Origin: Faecalibacillus intestinalis | GTDB lineage: Bacteria; Bacillota_I; Bacilli_A; Erysipelotrichales; Coprobacillaceae | Direction of reading: 5' to 3' | DNA length: 64,000 nt | Assembly (NCBI RefSeq): GCF_003024685.1 | Contig: NZ_PYLQ01000002.1 | Location: 137,062 to 201,061, forward strand | Shown: positions 53,809 to 62,529 of the stretch, one piece after another | Numbering within the stretch: position 1 is the stretch's first letter | Layout: each line of letters starts with the position of its first letter | Program-made: the position numbers and the translations under genes | The notes under the pieces: generated by a model | Seen by the model: only the letters and a program-made list of their open reading frames with translations | Databases searched by the model: none | What the model was told of the DNA's origin: nothing

Positions 53809-54132
53809 CTAAATACTTTCCTTATATTCCTTTCCCCATTGTTCCATTACAGAAATCACAGGTCTCATTGATTCTCCTAAATCTGTTAAACTATATTCTA
53901 CACGTGGTGGTACTTCAGGATAAGCCACACGTTCTACAATTCCATCATCAACCATTGATTTTAAAGACTCCGTCAATACCTTTTGAGAAATATCAGGTAA
54001 TGATTTCTTTAACTGTCCAAAACGTTTTGTCCCCGTTAATAAATCTCTTAAAATCAACAATTTCCATTTACTTCCTATCAAAGAAACAGTTGTTGCTACA
54101 GGACATTCAGGTAAGTTTTCTTTCTTAATCAT
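53809..54132 (-). CDS. HxlR-family transcriptional regulator
   Basis: 107 residues: ECPVATTVSLIGSKWKLLILRDLLTG, winged HTH KRFGQLKKSLPDISQKVL and wing YPEVPPRVEYSLTDLG. The N-terminal Cys is a possible redox sensor as in HypR/YodB relatives. Target is not clear; no divergent gene is adjacent. Confidence 0.92.
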   Translation of the reverse strand: MIKKENLPECPVATTVSLIGSKWKLLILRDLLTGTKRFGQLKKSLPDISQKVLTESLKSMVDDGIVERVAYPEVPPRVEYSLTDLGESMRPVISVMEQWGKEYKESI

Positions 54133-54307
54133 AAACTCATCTCCTCATCGCATTGTTAATGATTTACTACTTTTATTGTAACATAGATATACATTTCTAG
54201 AAAGTTTAGCAGTTTTAAATAAAATATTCTAGTAAGTTAACAATCGTAATCTATAGAAGTTAAGTAAAATGTAGGAATAACAAATTTAATGCTTTAATTA
54301 TAATTAG

Positions 54308-54345
54308 AAAAAACAGATGATTCCATGTGTAGTCATCTGTTTTTA
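54308..54345. terminator. terminator at the ATPase gene end
   Basis: AAAACAGATGA / TCATCTGTTTT with a 12-nt loop and A/T-runs on both sides. Confidence 0.75.
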
Positions 54346-55554
54346 ATATTCCTTACTTAATAAGAAATCTGTTATATGCATTGTTTTAATTCCTTGATAA
54401 TTACCACCTGCAAAATCATCTGTTAAAACCACATATTTAGGATAATTATCTTTAATTTCTAATAATTGTTCATATTCCCTTTTTTGTGTTTTTTCAGATT
54501 TAATTTCTTGTGTCACTTGAACATAAATTTTCTCATTTTGTTTTGTTGCAACAAAATCAATTTCTTTATCTTTATACTTTCCAATACAAACATCATACCC
54601 TCTTCTTTTAAGTTCTAAATAAACAATATTTTCCAATGATGATGCTACGCTATCTATTGTATATCCTAAAACAGCATATCTTAAAGAAATATCAGCTAAA
54701 TAAAATTTCTCTTGTGTTTTTAAAATAGATTTCCCTTGTAAATCATAACGTGAACATCTATGAAGAATATAAGCTTTTTGCAGTTTTTCTAAATATCTAT
54801 AAACTGTTTCGTTATCTATTTTTCTTTGCTCAGACTTTAAATAATTTGAAATTGACTTAGCAGAAAAAGTATTACCAACGTTATTAAAAGTATATTTTAC
54901 CACTCTTTCTAACTGATCTATTTTCTTTACCTGATTTCGACGAACGATATCTGAAAATATTGTGGAATTATAAATATCTCTAACAATCGTATAGACTTCA
55001 TCTTGTGAGTATTCTTGTAAATGTGTCGCAGGGAAACCACCTAAACGTACATATTGATTAAACTCTTGTTTAATATCATAAATTGTTGAATAGCTTTTTT
55101 TAAACGTTAAATATTCATCAAAAGATAATGTATAAATATGAAATGTAACATACCTTCCTGTTAAATATGTTGATATTTCTGAAGACATCATTCTAGAATT
55201 TGAACCTGTTATATAAATATCAACATCATAATCAGAAGCGAGTGTATTTACTACTTTTTCCCAACCATTTATTTCTTGAATTTCATCTAAGAATAAATAT
55301 GTTTTTTTAGTATTTAAAATCTTTGTTTTTAATTCTTGATAAAGCTCTTTTGATGTCATATCTTCATATTCCATTGAATCAAAACGATAACTCAAAATTT
55401 GTTCATCAGTAATATGGTGTTCTTCTTTTAATTTTTTTTGGATCATCTTTAATATTGTTGATTTACCACATCTTCTTACACCTGTTAATATCTTAACAAA
55501 AGGTGTATCAACAAAAGGCATTATTTTATTTAAATAAAGCGGTCTTTCTATCAT
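54343..55554 (-). CDS. AAA_14/DUF4143 ATPase
   Basis: 403 residues. Walker A GVRRCGKSTIL, Walker B YLFLDEIQEI, sensor ITGSNSRMMS, then DUF4143 with a PD-(D/E)xK-like tail (YDVCIGKYKDKEIDFVATK...IYVQVTQE). Function is unknown; common in gut bacteria. Own promoter with a palindrome upstream. Confidence 0.92.
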   Translation of the reverse strand: MIERPLYLNKIMPFVDTPFVKILTGVRRCGKSTILKMIQKKLKEEHHITDEQILSYRFDSMEYEDMTSKELYQELKTKILNTKKTYLFLDEIQEINGWEKVVNTLASDYDVDIYITGSNSRMMSSEISTYLTGRYVTFHIYTLSFDEYLTFKKSYSTIYDIKQEFNQYVRLGGFPATHLQEYSQDEVYTIVRDIYNSTIFSDIVRRNQVKKIDQLERVVKYTFNNVGNTFSAKSISNYLKSEQRKIDNETVYRYLEKLQKAYILHRCSRYDLQGKSILKTQEKFYLADISLRYAVLGYTIDSVASSLENIVYLELKRRGYDVCIGKYKDKEIDFVATKQNEKIYVQVTQEIKSEKTQKREYEQLLEIKDNYPKYVVLTDDFAGGNYQGIKTMHITDFLLSKEY

Positions 55555-55576
55555 ATTATCACCTCATTTTATATAG

Positions 55577-55605
55577 ATTTTATCGCAAAAATACATAGTG
55601 TTCAA
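55577..55605 (-). promoter_or_regulatory. promoter of the DUF4143 ATPase gene
   Basis: TTGAAC (55600-55605), 17 bp, TAAAAT (55577-55582) on the minus strand, 23 nt before the start codon. Confidence 0.65.
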
Positions 55606-55608
55606 TGG

Positions 55609-55631
55609 TTTTGCGGTTTTAAACCGCAAAA
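55609..55631. promoter_or_regulatory. 23-bp palindrome upstream of the ATPase promoter
   Basis: TTTTGCGGTTT-T-AAACCGCAAAA, perfect 11-bp arms with one centre base, 3 bp before the -35 box. Likely an operator or self-recognition site. Confidence 0.6.
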
Positions 55632-55706
55632 CTATATTATTTTATAAATTATTGCAGTTATATTATAGATTTTATTATTATGATTATTAAATTATTACTT
55701 ATTTTT

Positions 55707-56110
55707 TTACAACTTTAATTTTCTATATGCATATATTTGATAAATATTCACAAATATCCAACCGATGCCACAACCTAAAGCCACAGAATTGATGAATAAG
55801 TAAATAAGATAAAATAACACGTAATGTAACATGCATCGTTGTTCCTTTAAAAGGGACATCTACTTTACCGATTCCTCGATAGAATCCTACAAAAGCATTT
55901 CCTATAAAGCAGAAAATATAGAAAAGACAAACTACAAACATATAATTAGTTAATGGATAATGCAAAGAAATATAATCACTATTCTTTAATAAAGTATCCA
56001 ATGATACATAATGAATTCCATCATGATCTTCTCTAGACGTTCTTGTATACACCATAATATCCATATCTAACGCCTGAGCAATTTTTATCACATTTTTCCT
56101 ATATGCCCAG
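55707..56110 (-). pseudogene. chimera of 2-hydroxyacid dehydrogenase and MATE fragments
   Basis: The 5' part encodes a Rossmann piece (VGAGHIGKNV across a one-base gap, then IKIAQALDMDIMVYTRTSREDHDG) of a D-lactate dehydrogenase-like enzyme. At about 55945 it joins a MATE-like tail (YIFCFIGNAFVGFYRGIGKVD), which after another frameshift ends GCGIGWIFVNIYQIYAYRKLKL at 55707. Two unrelated genes were joined by deletion and are decaying. Confidence 0.8.
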
Positions 56111-56113
56111 CTC

Positions 56114-57460
56114 CTACCCAATATTAAAAGAAAGCAATTCCTTTTTTTTACGCCTATAATAAATTAATCCTATTAAATCTGCAAGTGCCCATCCAATAGG
56201 AACAGACCACCAAATACCAGTAACACCAATCGCTGGAATTGCGGATAAAACATAAGCTAACACAACACGTGTCCCTAAAGAAAATATTGTAAGAATGACA
56301 CTCATACCAGGTTTACCTAAAGCACGATACAAACCATACAACAAAAACAAACAACCAATTCCACAATAAAAAGCACCTTCAATTTTTAAATACTTGACAC
56401 CTTCCATAATAATTTCTGTTTCTTTTGCATCTATAAAAATAGTCATTAAATTTTTAGCAAAAATACATACAATAGTTGAAATAATTATGCAAAATCCCAT
56501 AGAAAGACAAACTGCTGATTTTAATCCTGATTGAATACGCATTTTTTCTTTTGCACCATAGTTTTGAGCAATAAAAGTAGAAAATGCATTCCCAAAATCT
56601 TGTACTGGCATATATGCAAAAGCATCAATTTTAACAGCAGCAGCAAATGCTGCCATAACCACAGTTCCAAAACTATTTACTAACCCTTGTACCATTAAAA
56701 TACCTAAATTCATTACTGATTGTTGAATACATGTAAGAACTGAAAATGAGATTACTTTATGAACCCTCTTTAAATGAAAATATTGTAATTTTGTAATTGC
56801 TCGTACCTGTATATTTTTTATAAGTGAGTAAATACTGATGCCAATACCTGAAAGATATTGGGAAATCACCGTAGCAATAGCTGCACCTTCAACTCCTAAT
56901 TTTAATACAATGACAAAAAATAAATCTAATGCAATATTAAGTATTGCCGAAACAGCTAAAAATATAAGTGGCGTCATTGAATTACCAATAGCTCTTAAAT
57001 AAGAAGCAAAATAGTTATATAAAAAAATAGCTGGTATTCCTATAAAAATAACAATAAGATAGCCTTTCATATCTTCCCACACTTCATATGGAACATGTAA
57101 AAAAACAGAAAGCTGATTAAGAAAAATATAAGATATTACTGTTAGTATAAACGTGATGAGTGCAATAAAGAAAAATGATGCACATACATCTTCCTGTAAT
57201 CCTTTTTCATCTTTTTGTCCATATCTAATTGAAAACAACGCTCCACTTCCCATACATAAACCAAGGATTATAGATGTTATAAATGTCATTAAGGTAAACG
57301 ATGAGCCAACACTTGCTAGAGCATTTTTTCCAAGAAATTGACCAACAATCAATGTATCAACAATGTTATAACATTGTTGAAGTAAATCACCTAAAATCAT
57401 TGGAATTGAAAAAAGAAGCATAGACTTTAAAACTGAACCTTTTGTTAAATCTCTATTCAT
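56114..57460 (-). CDS. MATE-family efflux transporter
   Basis: 448 residues, twelve membrane helices in two halves; starts RDLTKGSVLKSMLLFSIPMILGDLLQQCYNIVDTLIVG, a typical MATE opening. Na+ or H+ driven drug/metabolite export. Full length, although the stop lies at the junction with the chimeric pseudogene. Confidence 0.93.
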   Translation of the reverse strand: MNRDLTKGSVLKSMLLFSIPMILGDLLQQCYNIVDTLIVGQFLGKNALASVGSSFTLMTFITSIILGLCMGSGALFSIRYGQKDEKGLQEDVCASFFFIALITFILTVISYIFLNQLSVFLHVPYEVWEDMKGYLIVIFIGIPAIFLYNYFASYLRAIGNSMTPLIFLAVSAILNIALDLFFVIVLKLGVEGAAIATVISQYLSGIGISIYSLIKNIQVRAITKLQYFHLKRVHKVISFSVLTCIQQSVMNLGILMVQGLVNSFGTVVMAAFAAAVKIDAFAYMPVQDFGNAFSTFIAQNYGAKEKMRIQSGLKSAVCLSMGFCIIISTIVCIFAKNLMTIFIDAKETEIIMEGVKYLKIEGAFYCGIGCLFLLYGLYRALGKPGMSVILTIFSLGTRVVLAYVLSAIPAIGVTGIWWSVPIGWALADLIGLIYYRRKKKELLSFNIG

Positions 57461-57609
57461 CTTTTATATTCCTTTCGTAATATTCATCTTACGTTTTGTA
57501 AGTATTATAATTAAATATTTATTTTCAGTCAATATCTCTAATTTTTAAAAGATTTACTTATAATAAGGAGCATGATAGTATTAAATAAATGATTAACGGG
57601 GGAATGATT

Positions 57610-58068
57610 ATGTATTTAAATGGACTTGATGAAATAGATCAAAAAATTGTTCAATTATTAATAAAAAATGCACGTTTTTCTTACTCTGATATCGGAAAAG
57701 AGGTAGGGATTTCTAGAGTTGCTGTAAAAGCTAGAATTCAAGCATTAGAAAAAAAAGGGGTTATTGAAGAATATACGACAATTATCAATCCTCAAAAAAT
57801 AAGTGGCGCTATATCTTGTTATTTTGAAATTGAAACATTGTCAAATTCGTTTACTGATGTTATAAAAATATTAAACCAAAATAATATTGTTACTCAAATT
57901 TATCGTGTTACAGGAAAAAACAAATTACATGTACACGCTGTTGCTGCTTCTAATAGTGAGATGGAGGATTTCTTACATACTACTATTGATACATTACCAG
58001 GGGTTATTAGTTGTAGTTGTAATATTATTCTTTCACGTATTAAAGATATTAAAGGATTACGTTTATAA
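57610..58068 (+). CDS. Lrp/AsnC-family transcriptional regulator
   Basis: 152 residues. HTH at about 5-60 (LDEIDQKIVQLLIKNARFSYSDIGKEVGISRVAVKARIQALEKKG in pieces) and a RAM ligand domain. Start 57610 has GGGGGA 6 nt upstream. Divergent from the MATE gene, so it likely controls it. Confidence 0.92.
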   Translation: MYLNGLDEIDQKIVQLLIKNARFSYSDIGKEVGISRVAVKARIQALEKKGVIEEYTTIINPQKISGAISCYFEIETLSNSFTDVIKILNQNNIVTQIYRVTGKNKLHVHAVAASNSEMEDFLHTTIDTLPGVISCSCNIILSRIKDIKGLRL

Positions 58069-58120
58069 TTATATATCATCTTTTTTAATAAAGGAGTTAT
58101 TTGAAAATCTATCAAGCTCT

Positions 58121-58216
58121 AGAAATAGTCATTTAGTAGGTTTTTCCAACACATCATATTATGTCAATCATCCATGTCATCGTATTATCAGAAAACTTGT
58201 GCCAATGCGAGAATAA
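58121..58216 (+). pseudogene. decayed MGMT fragment
   Basis: The frame reads RNSHLVGFSNTSYYVNHPCHRII..KLVP and resembles KNSRLVGKILANASYYGHYPCHRVV of the intact gene at 53371. Only the active-site region remains; both ends and some codons are lost. Confidence 0.75.
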
Positions 58217-58238
58217 AAAAAGCTGTAAAGAAATATCA

Positions 58239-58866
58239 TTAAGTTAAGGATAGACATATTTCTATGTTCTGTTCTTTTTCACAAATATATGACACTGTTA
58301 ATACATTTTTTGGTGAATTTAACGTTCTATCAATAAGTTCATATTTTTCTCTTACTGTTTGTTTTTCAATTGTTTTGTAATTTGTTTTCTGTTGATAGAT
58401 CTCACTCTTTTTAAAAAATCATTCTCCTGTTGGAGAACTTTGTTCTTATTCCAGTTGTTCTTCTAAAGATAAGTCTTTGGTAGATGGTCTACTACAATTT
58501 TTGCTTCTTGTGTCTTTGAAGCCATCTTCTCTTACAACCTTTTTAACGATTCGTAAAATTATTTCGTCTTCTTAATCCCAAAGCATAGGGATCAAATCCA
58601 TATTTTTTAAATATCTCTATTGGCTGCATCCTATTTTGATAATCAATCCAATTCAAGCAGAAGTTCTTTAAATTCTTCTGAATAGGTTATGCTTTTATTA
58701 CATAGGGATTTTCTTCTGATAAACTAAGCTGTTCATCTGTCAAATAATTAACTCCCATAAATACACCACCATTTCTCTAATAATCATAATACACAAAATA
58801 AAAGCCCTGTAAAACAGGACTAAGTACCAAAGTACTTTTTTTCTTGTGTCCGTTTTACAGGGTCCA
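58239..58866 (-). mobile_element. IS3-family remnant
   Basis: The right end (58847-58866) is TGGACCCTGTAAAACGGACA on the minus strand, an IS3-type inverted repeat. Inside, from 58758 to 58352, broken frames encode an OrfA: TDEQLSLSEENPYV, YGFDPYALGLRRRNNF, QENDFLK-like parts. Then KYELIDRTLNSPKNVLTVSYICE of OrfB up to 58239. Several stops and shifts; the rest of OrfB and the left end are gone. This remnant fills the gene-free stretch. Confidence 0.8.
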
Positions 58867-58962
58867 TTTTAAAAATTTCTCTCTTTTTTTTAAAAGATTT
58901 GATTATATTAAACAATTAAAATGTTAATATATACAAGGAAGGAAAATCACATTTTCATCATG

Positions 58963-59947
58963 TTAATTAATAACAAATCCATATTTTAACGGATCATCTT
59001 CATCTATTAAAAATGTACTATATCCATCAATATAGGCTACTCCCGTAATACTTGGTATAATAGCTTTATATTTATCTATTTTAGTTTCTTCTATTACTCT
59101 TCCTTTAAAAGAAACCCCGGTAAAGCTTTGATTAATAAATGTTTCATTTAACTTTAATTTATTTGTGTTATACATATATGCAAGTTTTGCACAAGTTCCT
59201 GTACCACATGGGGAACGATCAATCATGCCTTCTTCACTAATAACAATATTTTTTTGTCCATCATCTGTCTTATGATAAAATTCTACATTAACCACTCGAT
59301 TTATCGGTAAAGTAGGGTGTTTCACATCATATTTTTCGTTAATTTGTCTCAATAAATTTACTCCAAGTTCTTTAAATTTATTTGCATTATTAATATTGAT
59401 TTCTATGCCTAATTGATCAGCATCTACCAAAGCAAAAAATGATCCTGAATAACTAATATCAAAGTGGATATTATTTACGAGACAATTTTCTTCAAATAAG
59501 AAAGAAGGAATATTTTCAAAAGAAACACTTTTTGTCTTTCCATCTTCAACTTCTACATCTACATGAATAAGTCCAGCTGGCATTTCTAAAGTTAAATGAG
59601 TTACAGGTTCTACAACTTTAACTAGATTTTCATTAACCAATGTCATAGATACTCCGATAGTAGCATGCCCACACATATTTATTCATCGATTAGCATCCAT
59701 GTAAATGATACCTATATCCGCTTTTTTTTGAAATTGGTTCTACAAGAAGTGCTCCATCCATATCTTTATGACCTCTAGGTTCACACATGTGTGCTGAACG
59801 ATATTGGTCATAATTATTTTCTAAATACTCTTTATATTCCATCATACTTTTTGCTGCATACTTAGGAAAGCCTTCAGTAACGATACGTGTAGGCTCTCCT
59901 AAAGTATGTGTTTCAATCGTCTTAAAACAAATTGCTTTTTTATTCAT
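58963..59947 (-). pseudogene. proline racemase-family gene, broken
   Basis: Starts MNKKAICFKTIETHTLGEP. A run of eight A (59722-59729) shifts the frame; with seven it reads ISKKADIGIIYMDANR, then an in-frame TGA, then INMCGHATIG with the first catalytic Cys. The second is in RSPCGTGTCAK. So it was a two-Cys proline/hydroxyproline epimerase of about 330 residues, now with one frameshift and one nonsense change. Confidence 0.88.
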
Positions 59948-60254
59948 CAAAAACACACACTCCATTTGATTCAATTAATTTTTTATAATAATAAAATGAA
60001 TCTTTTCTTTTTCTTTCTAACGTTCCATTTCCAGTATTATCCAAATCTACATAGATGAATCCGTAACGTTTTTTCATTTCTCCTGTTGAAGAACTTACTA
60101 AATCAATAGGTCCCCACCAAGTATAACCAAACAAATCTACTCCATTATCAATTGCACCTAAACCATTTTCTGCAATAAATAATGGAATATGGTAACGTCC
60201 ATAGATTTCATTTAATACCCAACGTAGTCCATTAGGACAAAAGCCCAACCCCAT
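59940..60254 (-). pseudogene. 6-phospho-beta-glucosidase remnant with internal deletion
   Basis: 104 residues covering the GH1 C-terminal part: GLRWVLNEIYGRY, nucleophile region IAENGLGAID, then directly NGVDLFGYTWWGPIDL. About 40 residues present in the intact gene at 13317-14780 are missing here. The N-terminal catalytic half is absent. Confidence 0.88.
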
Positions 60255-60302
60255 TCTGATTTTTTTATTAATTAAATTCTATAACCACTTAAAAGCAAAA
60301 CT

Positions 60303-60968
60303 CTAACGTTTTGCTTCTATTTTTCCTTCTTTAATTCTTAAAGACACATCACACATCTTTGCTAGAGTAGGTGAATGGGTTACCAAAATAACACATTTAT
60401 GATGAATATGTGCTAAATCTAAGAAAGTATTCATGATCTCTATTGAATTCTTTTCATCAAGATTACCCGTGGGTTCATCACAAAGAATCAAATCGACTTC
60501 TCTTGCAATAGCACGTGCAATTGCAACTCTTTGTTGTTGTCCTCCTGATAATTGTCGAATATCTCTTTTACATTCATCTTTGGAAAGTCCAAGTTGTTCA
60601 AGAATAGATAAACAATATTCTTTTTTATCTTTTCTTTTGATTCCCGCAATTTCTAAAGCAGACATAACTTCTTTCATATAATAAATAAGATTATAAGATT
60701 GAAAGACAATTGAAATATCTTCTCGACGATATTTATTCAAACCTATTTCTTGAATATCTTTTCCTTTGAACAAAACTTTTCCATCATCAGGTTTATCTAA
60801 ACCAGAGGCAAGAGAAAGAGTTGTTGTTTTCCCGCTTCCACTCGCACCAACAACTGCATAGATTTTACCTTTTTCAAACAAATAAGAAGCATGATCTAAA
60901 ATTTGATTTTTTTCTTTGCCATCTTGATAACTATAGCTTACATTTTCTAATTCTAATAACTTTTCCAT
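60303..60968 (-). CDS. ABC transporter ATP-binding protein (MacB/LolD type)
   Basis: 221 residues. Walker [11 protein letters not shown]-loop FQSYNLI, signature LSGGQQQRV, Walker [14 protein letters not shown]-loop VTHS. Starts 1 nt after the permease gene. Together they form an exporter-type or mechanotransmission ABC system. Confidence 0.94.
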   Translation of the reverse strand: MEKLLELENVSYSYQDGKEKNQILDHASYLFEKGKIYAVVGASGSGKTTTLSLASGLDKPDDGKVLFKGKDIQEIGLNKYRREDISIVFQSYNLIYYMKEVMSALEIAGIKRKDKKEYCLSILEQLGLSKDECKRDIRQLSGGQQQRVAIARAIAREVDLILCDEPTGNLDEKNSIEIMNTFLDLAHIHHKCVILVTHSPTLAKMCDVSLRIKEGKIEAKR

Positions 60969-60969
60969 C

Positions 60970-62397
60970 TTAACCTTCCTTTCTAGATAAGATTTGTCTA
61001 GGTGTAAGTCTTAATACATAGGCTGCAGGTACAGCAATAGAAACAATACAGATTGCTGCTGTAACACCAGCAAGTTGAATGACAGTTTCACCTGTAATCG
61101 AAACATCTAATTCCTGATTTGATGGTCCTTGCATCATATTTCCTAAGAAATTTTCTTTTGTTTGTGTATTGTTTTTTTGTTGATTACTATCTGATTGATT
61201 TTGATTGTCATTTGGTTGATCTCCTTTTTGACCCATTTGCATGACATTTGAAGAAGGACTACTTTCTAACATATTTCCCATATAATGAGATGTTAATTGT
61301 CCTGTACCTAAAGAAATCACAAAAACAACTACTGCAATTAACCCTACTTCAATAAGTTGTTGAGCAATAATTTTAACTTTACTTTGTCCAAGTGATAAAA
61401 GAACACCAATTTCATAATATCTATTTCTAATTGTTAGAGCTAAGATTAAACAAAGAATTGCACTACCAGCAATCACTACGATCCATACAAACATCTTTGC
61501 AAATGATTGCATACTTTCAAGAGAAGAAGCATTTTGTTGATAAAGACGATTATTGGCATCTAATGAGAACGTATCAAAATCAATATCACTTTTCTTTTTC
61601 GCAAGTTCTACAAAAGCTTCTGCGTTTTCTGGATCATCTAAATAATAAATTGCTGATGTAATATTTTCACTACTTCCAGTAAGTGTTTGTCCAATTGATA
61701 AATCAGTATAAATTGTGTTTACTGGATTATTGAAATGAGCACTACCAATTTCATTTGTTGATTGAATTTCATAAATACCTACAATTGTAAGTTCTTGAGT
61801 AATTGTTTCATCATTAACCGTTGTTGTAATAGTAAAAGTATCACCAACACTTAAATCATTATCACTTGCAAGATTGGTTTCAATAACACAATTATTTGTA
61901 TTTTGATCTTTTGTTGTAAGTAAACGCCCTTTTGTAAGTTTATAATTGTTATTGGTAAAAGAATCTAAATACTTCATTGTGGTGTTGGCACTGATTGTAA
62001 AATCAACTTGATTTGAAGCTTGTTCTGGTTGATTATTACTATTATCTGATGCAGTTTCTACCGCTGAAATAGAATTACTGTTAGCTGATGTAGATATTTG
62101 ATAATTATAATTTTTTACATACTTTAAATCTTTTAAACTATCTGCCATGGTTGTTGTTAATGATGTCTCATTACTTACGGCTTCACTAGGTTTTCTGTTT
62201 TTTATCATATTTCTAAAATCAACAGAAAGAGTTACATCGTTTCCTAAACTACTACGAATTTGATCCATTGATTTTTTTGTTGCTGATTGAATAGATAAAC
62301 CAGCAATAACGAGATTTGTAATTACAACAATAATTACAAATAATAAAATCGTTTTTCCTATATTTTTCTTTAAACTTAATAGTGCATTTTTTATCAT
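60970..62397 (-). CDS. FtsX/MacB-type ABC permease
   Basis: 475 residues: N-terminal membrane helix, large extracellular domain (about 45-300), three C-terminal helices (VVIAGSAILCLILALTI, EVGLIAVVVFVISLGTG, AGVTAAICIVSIAVPAAYVL). The loop between the second and third is rich in Asn/Gln/Ser (QPNDNQNQSDSNQQKNN). Substrate could be a peptide or antibiotic; no two-component gene is adjacent. Confidence 0.9.
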   Translation of the reverse strand: MIKNALLSLKKNIGKTILLFVIIVVITNLVIAGLSIQSATKKSMDQIRSSLGNDVTLSVDFRNMIKNRKPSEAVSNETSLTTTMADSLKDLKYVKNYNYQISTSANSNSISAVETASDNSNNQPEQASNQVDFTISANTTMKYLDSFTNNNYKLTKGRLLTTKDQNTNNCVIETNLASDNDLSVGDTFTITTTVNDETITQELTIVGIYEIQSTNEIGSAHFNNPVNTIYTDLSIGQTLTGSSENITSAIYYLDDPENAEAFVELAKKKSDIDFDTFSLDANNRLYQQNASSLESMQSFAKMFVWIVVIAGSAILCLILALTIRNRYYEIGVLLSLGQSKVKIIAQQLIEVGLIAVVVFVISLGTGQLTSHYMGNMLESSPSSNVMQMGQKGDQPNDNQNQSDSNQQKNNTQTKENFLGNMMQGPSNQELDVSITGETVIQLAGVTAAICIVSIAVPAAYVLRLTPRQILSRKEG

Positions 62398-62529
62398 ACA
62401 TTTCTACCTCCGACTTTAATATACCGAGATACTTTAACAATAAAATGGAATAATTATGTTAAAAAAAGTGTTTCATCATTGCAACTCTTTTATTAAAAAG
62501 TTATCCTTATAAAGGAAAGAAGGAAAATT

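Noticed and set aside
58805-58862. Hairpin CCCTGTAAAAC...GTTTTACAGGG as a terminator
   Set aside because: One arm is the IS3-type terminal repeat, so the pairing is better explained by the insertion-sequence end.
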